From Codonopsis lanceolata (lineage: Eukaryota; Streptophyta; Magnoliopsida; Asterales; Campanulaceae), in NCBI GenBank assembly GCA_013146195.2, contig CM028381.1, forward strand, positions 62,254,744 through 62,318,743: a DNA stretch of 64,000 bases, in the 5' to 3' direction. Shown here in pieces: positions 35,893-47,660 of the stretch. Each line of letters starts with the position of its first letter. Position 1 is the first letter of the stretch. The translations under genes were made by a program, and so were the position numbers. The notes beneath the pieces were generated by a model. That model saw only the letters and a list, made by a program, of their open reading frames with translations. It had not been told where the DNA came from and ran no database searches.

Positions 35893-38800
35893 TTATGACT
35901 GGTTGCCCCCTGCACTTTCTTTTGAGCCATGAATATCAACATCCCCCCTCAAGTTGAGAGTGGAAAAGAGATTTTGCACTTGCAACTTGGACAGAAGGAA
36001 GATAAATTGATTATTGGATTGAGCTTTGGTGAAGAAATCAGCTGGTTGTTCATGAGAGGCAATGTATTGAGTAGTAATGAGTCCTCTTTGAATCATTTCT
36101 CTTACTAGATGGCAGTCGATGTCGATGAGCTTTGTCCTTTCATGAAAGATAGGATTTGCAGCTATGTGAAGAGCAAATTCATTGTCACAGTGAAGAGAGA
36201 CAGGTAGATGAGGTTCCACTTGAAAGTCTTTGAGAAGAGATAGCAACCATTTCACTTCACAACAAGTATTTGCCATACTTCTATACTCAGCCTCTGCAGA
36301 AGATTTGCTAACAATAGGTTGTTTCTTGCATTTCCATGATATAAGTGAGTTGCCTAGAAACACACAAAAACTAGACAGAGATCTCCTTGTAATTGGTCTG
36401 GCAGCCCAGTCTGAATCACAGTATGCTCTAAGGATTAGCTGGGAAGAGCTAGAGAAGAAAATCCCTTGTCCAGGACATCCTTTAAGTTATTTAACCAACC
36501 TTAATGCAACTTGCCATTGATGTTCAAGAGGCTTGTGCATAAATTGGCTTAGGACTTGGACACTATAGGCAATATCTGGCCTTGTTATTGATAGATATAT
36601 AAGTCTGCCAATGAGTCTTCTGTATGGAGCAGGATTCTGTAAGGGAATACTGATGGTGAATGCAAGTCTGTGATCTTTCTCAATGGGAGTAGAGATAGGT
36701 TTGGCATTGGTTAGGTCAGTATCTGTAATCATATTTAATGCATATTTTCTTTGATGTATGCAGATTCCAGTTTTGTTTATAGCAACTTCCAATCCAAGGA
36801 AGTATTTTAGTGATCCAAGATCCTTCACAGGGAATTTGGTTTGGAGATAGGCAAGCACTTCCTCAATTAGTTTCCTGTCAATTCCTATGATGAGAAGATC
36901 ATCCACATAGACAGGGATAGTAACAAATTATGAGCCAGTATTGAGAGTAAATAGAGTATGGTCATTTTGAGATTGATGAAAACCAAAGTGTAGAAAAGTG
37001 GAGGAGAGTTTTTCAAACCATTGTCTTGGGGCTTGTTTAAGTCCAAACAAGGATTTTATAAGTTTACAAACAGTGGGAGTATCACCTAGAGGTAGATTAT
37101 GAGAGTATCCCGAAGGAAGGTCCATATAGACCTCTTCATGAAGATCCCCATGAAGAAAGGCATTAGAAACATCCATTTGGGATATGGGCCATAGTTTGGT
37201 AGCAACTAAGGCAAGGTAGACTCTGACAGTAGTCATCTTGGCAACAGGTGATAAGGTTTCAAAATAGTCATTGCCCTCTACCTGAGTAAACCCCTTTGCT
37301 ACAAGTCTAGCTTTATACTTGTCAATACTTCCATCAGCATTGTGTTTTATCTTGAAGATCCATTTGCATCCCACAGTTTTCTTTTAAGATGGAAGATACT
37401 GTAGTGTCCAAGTTCCATTGTTTTTTAGGGCCTGTAGTTCTTTAGACATGGCTTTGCACCATAGGGATCTTGAGAAGTTTGTCGATAAGTCTTAGGTTCA
37501 TGTAGAGTGGATATGTTACAACAAAAGGTTTTGTATGTAGATGAGATATTATCATACTTGCAGTATTTGTTCATAAGGGTAGGGTGTAGAATAGTTGATG
37601 GAGGGTTGAGTTAAGTGAGGTGGTAGACCAATGTAGTCTTTGAATTTAGTTGGTAAAGTTATGACTCTTTGAGGTCTAATTGGTATGGATGAGGTGTCAG
37701 AAGTAGAAGGTGTGGTATTCTCATTGGTAGGTTGGTTTTCAGAGGGCATTGTCTCATTTGGTTCATTGTGTTCAGGAGTATTTGTGGTATTTGTATTGGT
37801 TTCCTCAAAGACAGGATTACTATAACTAGGATTGGAGTTGTCTAGAAAAAAAACTGTTTGGGTAGAGGGAACATCATTTGTCTTGAAGGAAAAGATAGAT
37901 TCATGAAAGGTAACATCTCTGATGTAGAAGACTTTGTGTGTCTCCAAGTTATAAACCTTATAGGCCTTCTTATTGTTAGTATAGCTAATGAAAACACACC
38001 TTTGGGATCTGGGGTCAAATTTGTCTCTGTTGTGCGAGGAAGTAAAAGCATAACATAGGCAACCAAGAGTTCTAAGATGATTGTACTTGGGTGTTGTTCC
38101 AAATAAAGCTTCAAAAAGGGCTTTGAACTTGACAACTGAACTGGGAATTCTATTTATTATATAGGTAGCAGTGAGCAGGCAGTCACCCCAAAAGGATTTT
38201 GTGAGGTTGGCTTGAAATCTCAGAGCTTTGGAAAGTTCGAGAAGATGTCTATGTTTTCTTTCAGTCCTTCCATTTTGTTGTGGTGTGTCAACACAAGTAC
38301 ATTCATGTAGAAGACCTTGAGATAAAAGAAGACTGCCAACTCCTTCATTGAAAAATTCTTTACCATTGTCTGTTCTTAGATGTTTAACACTTGTTTTGAA
38401 TTGAGTTTTAACCATATTGAGAAAGAATTGAAGAGTTTGACAAACTTGGTTCTTGGATTTCAATAGGGAAGACCATGTGGCCCTGGAATAATCATAGGTA
38501 CTTTGCTTGTAAGGACCCCATACATCTCAGTGTATGAGGTCAAATTTGTTGGTACTGTGGGAATCACTTAAAGGGAATGGCTACCTTGTTTGTCTGTCTA
38601 GATGACATATATCACAATAAATATGAGATTTAGAATTGACTTGGAACTTAAGATTATCAATGTATTTCATAGATTGAAGAGGAACATGTTCAAGTCTAGT
38701 GTGCCATAGGTACATTTTATTTATTGGTTGAGTAATAGAAAAGAAATTGGTGAATTTGCATAAGTCTGGTGTGGTAATGGCTTTGGACACAAATGTGGCT

Positions 38801-39735
38801 TCTTTGGTCTTGTTGCTTTCAGGTGGGATCCATTTGTATAGGCCACCAACATATCTACCAATCTTCTTCATTTTCTATAGAGTTTGGTCCCGAATGAAGC
38901 AAGATGAGGCAGAGAATTACTGTCACCAGTTAGCTTGCTACCAAATATCAGATTTAAGTGGAAGTTAGGTGCATTAAAGATATTTTTGAGAACAATATCT
39001 TGGGGACAAATTTACCCTTCCTTTGTGTGTGATACTAGATGCCTTCCCATTAGGTAGATGAATCATGGTGTTGATAGGTATAGGGTCAATGAGGTGATCA
39101 AAGGAATTAGTGATGTGGTCGCTAGCTCCAGTGTCAATAATCCAGTCCAGAAAGATAGGTTTGATGCTAGCAAGACATATATGTTCAGAAGTATTGTTAC
39201 CTGACAAGTGATCTTCAGGATTATCAAGGACAGCAGCAGTGCTAACATTTTTCACATTGTTCAGTAGGTTCATGAGTTGAAGATATTGTTCATAAGTGAA
39301 GAGGTTTTTGGTAGTGCTGGTATTGCTTTCTTTGCTTTCAATAGTTTTAGGTGGGGTTTTGAACAGTGGTGTTGTTGATAGCATCATTGTTTCTTTTTTT
39401 ACCTTTATTCCTTGGCATTTTAACAGGTCAGGTTTGGTTCCAAATAAAGGATGCCATTCAGGAAAGCCAATAAGGAAGAAACATTTGTCTTTTGAATGAG
39501 AATCTCCATGGCAATGATCACAAAATAATTTCCCTTTTGTAGAGGAAGCTTGATATCCACCAGTTGACTTGCCTTTGGAGCACTTGTTGTTGCCTGGATT
39601 AGAGTTGATTTTTCCCATCAAGGCAGAGTACATACTCTCAAAATTTATATTATTGGTTTGCAGTCTCTGGCCTTCTTCTTGAATCAACATAGATACTGCG
39701 TTGGCCACAGAAGGAAGAGGATTCATCCTAAGCAT
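35893..39735 (-). pseudogene. Copia pol: protease, integrase, RT, RNase H
   Basis: All parts share one reading frame with several nonsense codons. In order: zinc knuckle CDHCHGDSHSKDKC; protease WIIDTGASDHIT; GAG-preintegrase WHTRLEHVPLQSM; integrase with HLRTDNGKEF and TPQQNGRTERKHRH; RT start CKWIFKIKHNADGSIDKYK; QMDVSNAFLHGDLHEEVYM; catalytic VYVDDLLIIG; RNase H KKQPIVSKSSAEAEYRSMA and CDNEFALHIAANP. Stops separate the blocks at about 38872, 38580, 38464, 37551 (with more between 37551 and 37375), 36927 and 36487. It is well preserved but cannot make a full polyprotein. Confidence 0.92.
35942..35953 (-). other. Copia polypurine tract
   Basis: On the minus strand AACTTGAGGGGGGA lies directly against the 3' LTR start TGTTGATATTC. 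It is the expected plus-strand primer site. Confidence 0.85.
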
Positions 39736-39785
39736 TTGACCCCTAACATCAGTTTATTTCTCAGAAAGGCCCATTAGGAATTGAG

Positions 39786-40387
39786 TTAATTTGGTAATAT
39801 TGTCATAGTCACTTGAGCAGTGTTGGCTCCATATGTACAGTTACACGAACACTTGGGTGTTTGAAGAAGATTTGTTAACTCATCCCATAGTCCTCTGAAT
39901 TTAGTAAAATAGGCATTGATATTCAAATTACCTTGAGTGCAAAGCATAATGTTTTTCTGGATTTGGAAGATCTTAGGAGCATCACTTTTGGAGAATCTGG
40001 TAATAATATCCTCCCATATTTCATGAGCAGTAGAGAAGTAGACTATGCTCTTACGAATTTCTGTATTGACATCATTTAGTAGCCAAGAAACAACCATGTT
40101 GTTACATCTTTCCCACGTACTTACATACTTGGATGGGGGAGTAGGTTTCTTGTTAGAGCCATTGATCATGCCAAGTTTGTTTTTGGCAGACAAGGCAGTA
40201 GTAACTTGAAATTTAAATCTGATAGAACTTCTGAGACAAGGATCATTCCACGGTGATCATTGGGATGAAGGTAGAGAGGGTGGCCAAAGGTTAATTGTAA
40301 GGAGGGTTCTGGAAGATCGTAGTCATCAATTACTATTTTGGTATCTTGAGTTTTTCCATTCTTACTATCAGAGGTGGAATCAGTCAT
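39786..40387 (-). pseudogene. Copia gag (UBN2-type)
   Basis: Starting ATGACTGATTCCACC at 40387, the N-terminus holds HPNDHRGMILVSEVL, a typical copia gag start. After a frameshift near 40190 comes MSAKNKLGMINGS and the UBN2 helix region (WERCNNMVVSWLLNDV, SKSDAPKIFQIQKNI, LWDELTN). A second frameshift near 39786 leads into the knuckle/protease frame. It would form the virus-like particle. It is inactive because of the two shifts. Confidence 0.88.
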
Positions 40388-40499
40388 GATGGGAAGTAAA
40401 GAGAAAGATTAAGATAAAGAATTGGTTTTAAAAGAATAAGAGAAACAAGAGAGTTGCCAGGAGAAAGGAACAGAAGCAAATTTTGGAATCAAAGTTCAA

Positions 40500-40512
40500 T
40501 GCTCTGATACCA
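40500..40512 (-). other. Copia primer binding site
   Basis: TGGTATCAGAGCA on the minus strand directly follows the 5' LTR end ...TTTGAACA. It is complementary to the 3' end of initiator Met-tRNA, the standard copia primer. Confidence 0.93.
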
Positions 40513-40548
40513 TGTTCAAATATATAATTTAATGAATCCTGTTGTTGG

Positions 40549-41576
40549 TGTTGAATCTCGCCTTAAATATTTTTTCTTAAAATCATTATACTTTTTGTCA
40601 GTCAAGAACTTATAAGTTATAAAATATATTGGTCAGCTTGTAGCATAATTTTTGTTAGTCACTCAGAATCAGCTGACCATTTCCTGGTACTGATACTTTC
40701 CTATTTTATGTTTTGATAGATCTTATGCTTGTTATCTCTATAACAAGATCCCTATGATCTTGTAAGAAGATATGGCTGTATTATAAAACACATTTCAAAT
40801 TCAAATGTGTTTCTAACGGGCTACACTTAAAGTTCACCTATAAATACTCACAGGAATCACTTGAAGAAACTATCTGTAGATTTCATACTCTCAAAGCAAT
40901 TCACTCATTTGAAGTACCTCAGCTTTTATAACATTAGCTAGATATTCTTCACATTTATTTATTCTCTAGTTATTGTTTAGACAATCATTGAATTACTTCT
41001 TTTATATCCTTTAAGAAATCAATTGAATTGTCTCACGAGTGTGATTGTTTTTCAATCATACTCCATCAACGCTGGTCTTTTGTTGTACACTGATCAATTA
41101 GAGATCACATAGATTTTTAATAAAATTAGTGCACTTCAAAAATCCAAGTTTGACCAACTTGGTAGTGGACGTAGCAGTTTTTACTGTGAATCACTTCAAT
41201 TCCTTTGTCTGTTATCTCATCAGCTCTTACAAACTGATCTAACATTTAAGAAGTCTTGATCTACTTAAGTGTTAGTCAGTTACTTACATAAATCGTTTAC
41301 TTAGTTGTTTTGATAAATTGTTCTGCAGCCCTTTCTTTACATTCAGTGATCAATTTTCAAAAGAAATTGATTGTATCAGCCAGCTGACCAATTTTCTTAT
41401 CAGCGTCAGCTTCTTTGAAACATCAGTTAGCTGACATCATATCAGCTAACTAACAAAATTACATTATACCGCTGCAATTTTTGAAGTTTGTCAAAACTGC
41501 CCTCAAAGTTTTTTAAAGACAATTCATCCCCCCCTTTAACCTTGTCAGTTGCCAACTGGACTTACAGTTGGGTAAT
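40549..41576 (+). mobile_element. Solo SIRE LTR in the copia 5' LTR
   Basis: This 1028-bp LTR, TGTTGAATCTCGCC...GGACTTACA, is of the same family as the LTRs at 17858 and 26884. The TSD GTTGG is at 40544-40548 and 41577-41581. The undisturbed site GTTGTTGGGTAATTGG exists in the copia 3' LTR (about 35698). It is the only uninterrupted copy of this LTR in the window and serves as a ruler for the other two. Confidence 0.95.
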
Positions 41577-41857
41577 TGGAATTTACAGATTAAGTAATTC
41601 CTTGTATTAAAGAATTTTGAGAAGAAGAATTAGTCTTCTCTGTATTGTCTCTTACAGTAAGGAAGAAGAAACAAAGCTATATTTAAAAACAGTAACTAAC
41701 CTAACAAACTCCAATAAGAAGAAGGATTAACGAAATTACACTCGCTACCCCTTAACTTAAGTAGACACAAATAATTAGGAGCTTATGACTGGTTGCGCCC
41801 TGCACTTTGTTCTGTGCCATGAATATTAACAGAATAGCTTCATATCCTTTAGAAACT

Positions 41858-43562
41858 TCATTCTTTGCATAGGCGATAATTGGGAATAGCCAATAGATGA
41901 TTAGCTCTAGTAACTACGAGACCAAACTCCTCAATCATGTCCAATTCTGTTGGGGAAGTATTATTCGGAAGCTCCCAATCAAAGCAGTGCACCAACTGAG
42001 CCACCACTAGCTGAACCATTGTTAGACCTAATTGCATACCGGGACATCCCCTTCTCCCTGAGCCAAATGGGAGAAGCTGGAAATCACGTCCCCGAAGATC
42101 TATGTCACTTCCAACAAATCTCTCTGGGAAGAACTTCTCGGGTTCAGCCCAAACATTTGGGTCTCGTCCGATGGCCCATACATTTACCATGACTCGCGAC
42201 TTCTTAGGTATATGATAGCCGTCAATGGTGCAGTCCTCCATGGCCTCGTGGGGAAGAAGTAGCGGTGCCACAGGATGGAGCCTAAAGGATTCCTTTACAA
42301 CTATACCCAAGTATTCTAATTTCTCTAAGTCTGATTCCTCAACCATCCTTTCCAAGCCTACTACTTCTTCCAACTCTTTTTGAACTTTCTTCATCACTCG
42401 CGGATGCTTTATAAGATCTGCCATTAGCCAATCAATCGCTGTTGCCGAGGTGTCCATTGATGCAGCAAGCATATCCTGCCAAGAAATTAAGATCACACAT
42501 TCAATGTAATAAAAACAAAGGCGTCAAGTTCAAATCAGAGCTAAATGGAAATACCAAATCAAATTCATGAACACCTTTAGTAGCTAAAATGTCTTAAAGA
42601 GAATATACTCCCTCCATTCCTTGACTATTTTTTTGGAATTGACGAAAAAAAAAGAACAATTATTTAGGAACGAAAGAGAGTGATCACCAGCATGGTAGCT
42701 TTAATATGGGCGCGATCAATCTGAAAATCTCCTCCACCAGATTTCATTATGGACAACATGGTATCAACAAAATCTTTTGTTTTCCCTTGTTCCTTTGATT
42801 CATCATGCTCATCAATAATCTTCTCAAAGAATTCATCAAACACATCGGCAACAACCTTCATGCGCCGCGTTAATCCTTGAAGATCAAGCTTGCCAATGTA
42901 CGGAAAGTAATCGGCGAGATTAGGAGCCGCAGCTAATTGCATACCTTCTTTAATAACGGCTTTAAACCCCTTCTCACTAAACTCCTCCTCCTTGTACTTC
43001 TTCCCAAAAATCATAAGACATCTCATATCTGCATTCATGGAAGCAACCTTCGCACTAAGATCAATGGTAAAGCGTTCCCGAGCTGCTTGCTCGAGCGATT
43101 CAACGAGAATGCCAAGCTCTTCCTTTCTCATGGATTGAAACGATTTGATCCTGAGGCTACTAAGCAACTCTATGGTGATCAACTTACGCATGTCGCGCCA
43201 AAAACTACCGTATGGGGAGAAGGACATGTTTCTTTGGTTGTACGATATTTGCTTCGCGGCCTCGTGTGGAGGCCTACTAGCGAAAACGAGATCATGAGTT
43301 TTCAGGATTTGTTCAACATGATGAGGTGATGAGATGATGATTATGGGTACGAAGCCGAAACGCATGTACATAATGGGTCCGTATTTTTGGGCTAGTTTAC
43401 ACAAATCTTGGTGAGCATTTTTACCTACAAGATGAAGGTGACCTAAAATGGGAATCCCTCTTGGACTCGGAGGAAAGTTTTGTGTTTGTTCTTCTTCAGC
43501 CATGATTGTAGGAACAAAGTTAGCACAATCACTGCAAAGTACACTATCCATGTCCAGGCCAT
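41858..43562 (-). CDS. Cytochrome P450, CYP736A-like, with anchor frameshift
   Basis: This is a haem monooxygenase of the plant CYP71 clan, normally fixed to the ER by an N-terminal helix; substrate unknown. Exon 1 is 43562-42688 and exon 2 is 42475-41858, with a 212-bp GT-AG intron at phase 0 in the I-helix region, as usual for the A-type family. Motifs: proline hinge FPPSPRGIPILGH; I-helix AASMDTSATAIDW (Ala for the usual second Gly); ExxR in KESFRLHP; FFPERF; haem loop PFGSGRRGCPG; C-terminus ANHLLAIPNYRL, typical of CYP736A. The anchor MAWTWIVYFAVIVLTLF lies one frame away: an A is missing in the run at 43478-43481. It may be a recent pseudogene, a sequencing error or a real loss of the anchor. 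Confidence 0.85.
42608..42680. mobile_element. Stowaway MITE remnant in the P450 intron
   Basis: The 73-bp stretch begins TA|CTCCCTCCATTCC and ends AGGAACGAAAGAGAG|TGA. Ends and internal ATTATTTAGGAACG match the Stowaway copies at 46603 and 48241; the centre is deleted. Its right end lies 7 bp from the splice donor on the coding strand, so it makes up the first part of the intron. Confidence 0.6.
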
Positions 43563-43725
43563 AGATAACATATATGATGAAGTTGAGCTAAGTGCATACA
43601 TATATACATACATATATATGGAGAGAGAGAACCCAATGGTAAACACAATTATAAAGCATTCAAAAGGTATATTCCTCGTGCCACGTCATCGGCTTATTTT
43701 TTTTTCCATAAACCTATTCTCTACT

Positions 43726-43733
43726 ATATATAA
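43726..43733 (-). promoter_or_regulatory. Candidate TATA box of the P450 gene
   Basis: On the minus strand TTTATATATAGTAG lies about 165 bp before the ATG at 43562. It is the best TATA-like site upstream of the gene; a further TATATATG run lies at about 43612-43620. The leader between them is AT-rich. Confidence 0.4.
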
Positions 43734-43839
43734 ATCCATAAAAGCTTTATAGGATGGACCCATAATTAATATTTTATTTTTTTTCAATATACATTTATTT
43801 TCAAAAATAAATATATCATTTTAAAACATAAATATTTAT

Positions 43840-44046
43840 AGAACAAATATAATACGTCTAAAAAATAATTTATATATATTTTTAATTTTATCTTTGAAAA
43901 AAACATTTTTACCAATATTTATAACCACATACTTAAGGACATTAAAAGAAATCATACATTTCATCAATATTTATAATACAGTCAATTACTTTTTTTATAA
44001 ACGGTGTATCGAATCAATGTAGACAATATTTTAAAAACGGAGGGAG
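43840..44046. mobile_element. Stowaway-like MITE, left end degraded
   Basis: It ends ACGGAGGGAG|TA at 44046-44048. The inner sequence AAACATTTTTACCA, CATTAAAAGAAATCATACATTT and AATTACTTTTTTTATAAACG parallels the reverse of the intact copies. The left terminus is not clear. Confidence 0.6.
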
Positions 44047-44048
44047 TA

Positions 44049-44268
44049 TATCTTTTTAGAACATAAAAAATTATAGAATGTATTATAAATATTGATGTAA
44101 TGTGTGGTTTCTTTTAATACCCTTAATGTGTGTTTGTAATTAAAGTATGTTGAAAAATAAGGGTAAAGTGGTAAAATTATTTTTCTAAAAAATAAAGATT
44201 TGAAAGAAGACAATTATTTTAGAAACAAATAAAAAAGGAAATAAGAACTTATTTGAAAGCAGAGGGAG
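44049..44268. mobile_element. Stowaway-like MITE, adjacent copy
   Basis: It follows the previous copy directly and ends CAGAGGGAG|TA at 44268-44270. It contains AATGTGTGGTTTCTTTTAAT and AAGGGTAAAGTGGTAAAA, diagnostic of the same family. The left end has lost the CTCCCTCC terminus, probably when the two copies became joined. Confidence 0.65.
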
Positions 44269-44412
44269 TACTATGTCTAACAAATAGGTTATACATTTCT
44301 AATCTAAAACAAAGAAAGAAAATGACAACTTGACAAGTGATAAACAAGTCCAAGAACATAGAGCTTTTGTAGGCATGGAATGATGAGGTGGATCACTCCA
44401 TTTGTAATTAAA

Positions 44413-44697
44413 GTCTCGTTTAATGCAACGTTTTGAAAACGCAGCTTTTTAAAAACACAACGTTTTTAAAATGTAGTTTTTTTTTGTAAACATGTTTGAA
44501 AAACTATTTCAAAACGCTATTTTTCATAAATAGAGTTGTAAATGTAACATATTTTTAAAACGCTATAAATTGAAGTGTTTTAAAACGCTTCACATTTTAA
44601 AACGTTACGTTTTAAAAAGCTACATTGAAATACTTTTTTTAAAAAAAAACACAATATTTTTTACTATCGTTTTGACAAAAACACTATCAAACAAGCA
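44413..44697. mobile_element. AT-rich fold-back element (MITE-like)
   Basis: The ends AGTCTCGTTTAATGCAACG and (reverse) AGTGCTTGTTTGATAGTG are weakly inverted. The inside is made of short palindromic ACGTTTTAAAACG-like words. Target duplication is doubtful (GTAATTAA versus AATTTTTA). It may be an hAT-type MITE. Confidence 0.35.
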
Positions 44698-44819
44698 CTA
44701 ATTTTTAAAGCTTTACAAGGGCTATGAAATGGGTGTCGCTCTAAGGATATGAAATGGGTGTTGTATGCATACAATTGTCCAAGTTTATCTTTTCCTCACA
44801 AAACAATTAGGGTTAGTGC

Positions 44820-46399
44820 ACCTTGGTCGCTATATTATGAAGAAATCAAAATTTAGTCCCTCTATAACGAAAATTGATAAAAGTTTGTAGTTTTTGCACA
44901 CAGATGGTCCTTAAGCTTGATGTCATTAGTGGCTTGTCAGTTTAGTGAGATTGGAAGGATCAAGTAATACAAATTGAAAGTTCAAGGTATGAATTTTAAG
45001 TAAACATCTTCAGAAGAACATCCATAATACTCACCAATTTCTTTTAGAAATTGGTGCGTTTATTGTAACTAAGCTTAACAAATTTAATTTCTGGAAATTT
45101 AATTATTAAGTTTTATTATTTATTTTAGTTATATGTTCAAAAAATGCTCATGATTTTTCGGCTTTTTTTAATTTAATGAAATTGGTATATAATTGTAAAT
45201 AAAACACGTTAAATAATTATAAAAATTATTTTTTATTATTTATTTAAAATAAATATTTAAGAAAAAACTTTTTTATTTTCACCAAATTCAGTTTTTAGAA
45301 TTTATGAATGTGCATATTGTAAATAAAACATATTAAATAACTTTTAAGAAATTAGTTTGTTAGAAAGTTAACTTATAAACCTTAATGATGAATAAACCTT
45401 AATGAAACTCCAAAAACAAAAACACACACATATACACTTGAAAATTTCAGAAAATCCAACGATTAGCGATCCATAAAACTCATAAGAACATAGCAATTCT
45501 TATGCATCTAATTTCTAAATACTATAGTGAAAATCATGAGTATTTTTCCAAAATTTTTTATATAAGTTATAAAAATTACTAATTAATCAATTCAAAATTT
45601 AAAAAGTTATTTTATGAATTTTAGTTAGAATTTTGATGCAGGCAGTCTCGCGCTTGATTATCTCGACTGTTTGGACCGGGTGCGCGGAAAAAGACATAAC
45701 TTTTGACTAAGGTGGAGTTACGGGGCTCGCCACATATCAAAACGAAGCTCTCGAAAAGACAGACAAAATTAACAGAATAAAACCCAATTATGAGCTATTT
45801 TTAAGGCCAAAAAAACGTCGTTTAGATAGTGTTACGGGCCATTGAAGTTTTTTTATTAGTTTCGAGTTTTTTTGTAATTTCGACAATTTATTGCTTTTAG
45901 GGTTTTGAGCATATTTAAACACTTTTAGGGTTGTTTGAGAGACAGTTTTTGCCGTTTTATGAATAAGATATTTTTTTTCCTAATTCCGGTATTCATTGAA
46001 TCAACGCGAATTAATGTCCAGATCGTGGTAGGTTTGTGAACCTCAACAAGATTTGGAAAATCAAAGCTGGTAGTCGTGTGCGATCTCAACAACTTGATAT
46101 TTATCGTTTTTTTCAATACCTTCCGCTACATCAAATATACACCCCAATTTCTCAAATTACTGATTTCTATAAATACGAAAATTGATGAAAATCATGAGTG
46201 TTTCTGTAAGAATATTTATTTGAAGTGCATTAAACTTCCCATTTATACAACTTGATTCATCTAATACTCTAACGACATCTAACTCAGGGACTATGGTTGC
46301 ACAAAAATGGTCAACTTTAGTCACTATCGTACATTTCATTATATAAGGACTAAATTCAAAAGAAGTTCATAGTATATGGACCACTAATGCGCTTAGCCC
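44820..46399. mobile_element. Mutator-like element, long TIRs, no transposase
   Basis: The 1580-bp element has inverted termini of roughly 150 bp: 44820 GGGTTAGTGCACC... against the reverse of ...GCGCTTAGCCC at 46399. Shared blocks include TTTAGTCC, TGATGTCATTAG/GATGTCGTTAG and TTTTGCAC/TTTTGTGCAA. The flanks AAACAATTA (44811-44819) and AAACAATGC (46400-46408) look like a 9-bp TSD with two changes. The inside has no ORF; 45640-46120 resembles an old LTR-like fragment with a TATTTAAACAC box. Confidence 0.65.
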
Positions 46400-46453
46400 A
46401 AACAATGCCAATTCATTCCTACTCTCCGTTTCTAAATAAATATATTATTTTTA

Positions 46454-47660
46454 GGGAGATGCAATTTATAAATTTTGCTTATCCACTACATCCTACCTTA
46501 ATTAGTGTATCAAATAAGTATATGTTAGGAAAAAATTACCCCTTAAGTACTTGTCCATTTTAAGTTGACTAACCACGTTACTTTCCTAATTACCTTTTAA
46601 TACTCCCTCCGTCTCTAAATAATTGTCCTAGTTGATCCATCGCACAGTTTATGAAAAAACAATTGACTTGATTATTTATATTGGTTTAATGTGTAGTTTC
46701 CTTTAATGTCTATGTGTATGTGACCCATAATTAAAGTAAAGTGAAAAAGTAAGGGTAAAGTGGTAAAAATGATGTTCTAAAATGGTAAGTTTTAAAGTGG
46801 ACAATTATTTTGGGACGGACGAAAAAGGAAAGAAAGACGATAATTTAGGGACGGAGAGAGTATTATTTTTTAGTTCAAACAATAATGAACAACCTAGTTA
46901 TTCTATTACTATTATTTTTACTTTTTGTACTGACTTTATTAATTAATCTTTTGACTAAAGTTATATTGTATAATAAAAAAATATAGCAAGGAGATTTTTT
47001 GTCCACCAAACTTTGAGGAAATATGTGTTCTTTTGTTATAAAAAAAAAATAAAAGCTGAAATTTAAAGAATGTAATAGTAAAAGTTGATCGAATATTAAA
47101 ATCATAGTATGAAATAATATCATAAAATTTGAATTTTTTTTTGCCTATCGTTATAATTGATTCAAATTTTTAATCTTTTGAGTTGATTGAAAACAAACAT
47201 TCAATTGAATATCTACCATAATAATATTATTGAATTGATATTTTAAAATAATATTTTTAAAACTAAATTAGAATATTTTAATTTTTTATTTTAAAATATC
47301 TGATATATTCCAAAATTTTGGTAGAAAATGTATTAATCATATTATTTTTATGATAATGAATATGAGACGTGAGTAATCAAAAATTGATTGAACATATTTA
47401 TTATGAAAAAAATGAATAAGTACTTTACTTGTTGAGAATTAAAATGTTAAAAATAAACAATAGAATAACTATATATGTTGTTTATTGATATTTGAACCAA
47501 AAAAATAATGTTAGAATGTAATTAAGAAATTAACTTGATTAGTCAACTAAAATGGGTAAATATATACTTAAGGGGTAGTTTTGTCTAAATATGATTTTAT
47601 TTAATGCAATAATTAAAGATGTAGTGGATAAACAAAAATTGTAGTGGAAATAACATCTCC
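46454..47660. mobile_element. Second Mutator-like element, exact 9-bp TSD
   Basis: The 1207-bp element has inverted ends of about 140 bp: GGGAGATGCAATTT... at 46454 against the reverse of ...AACATCTCC at 47660. Matching blocks are TTATCCACTACATC, TACCCCTTAAGTA and AGTTGACTAA. The 9-bp TSD TTATTTTTA is exact (46445-46453 and 47661-47669). A Stowaway MITE (46603-46860) sits just inside the left TIR. The rest is AT-rich and non-coding. Confidence 0.75.
46603..46860 (+). mobile_element. Stowaway MITE, complete
   Basis: 258 bp with termini CTCCCTCCGTCTC and GGGACGGAGAGAG inside TA target sites (46601-46602, 46861-46862). It carries family words AATGTGTAGTTTCCTTTAAT and AAGGGTAAAGTGGTAAAA. It has no coding capacity; such elements are moved by mariner-like transposases. 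Confidence 0.88.

Larger units (their letters stand above)
35668..41831 (-). mobile_element. Ty1/copia retrotransposon with nested solo LTR
   Basis: The LTRs read TGTTRATATTCATGG...ATTTGAACA on the minus strand: 3' LTR 35668-35941 (274 bp); 5' LTR 40513-41831 (286 bp after removing the nested solo LTR). The TSD GAATA is at 35663-35667 and 41832-41836. A Met-tRNA PBS and a polypurine tract are present. The gene order gag-PR-INT-RT-RNaseH is copia type; short LTRs and gag style suggest an Ale/Ivana-like lineage, not proven. The element entered just past the P450 stop codon. Several nonsense codons and frameshifts show it is inactive. Confidence 0.93.
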
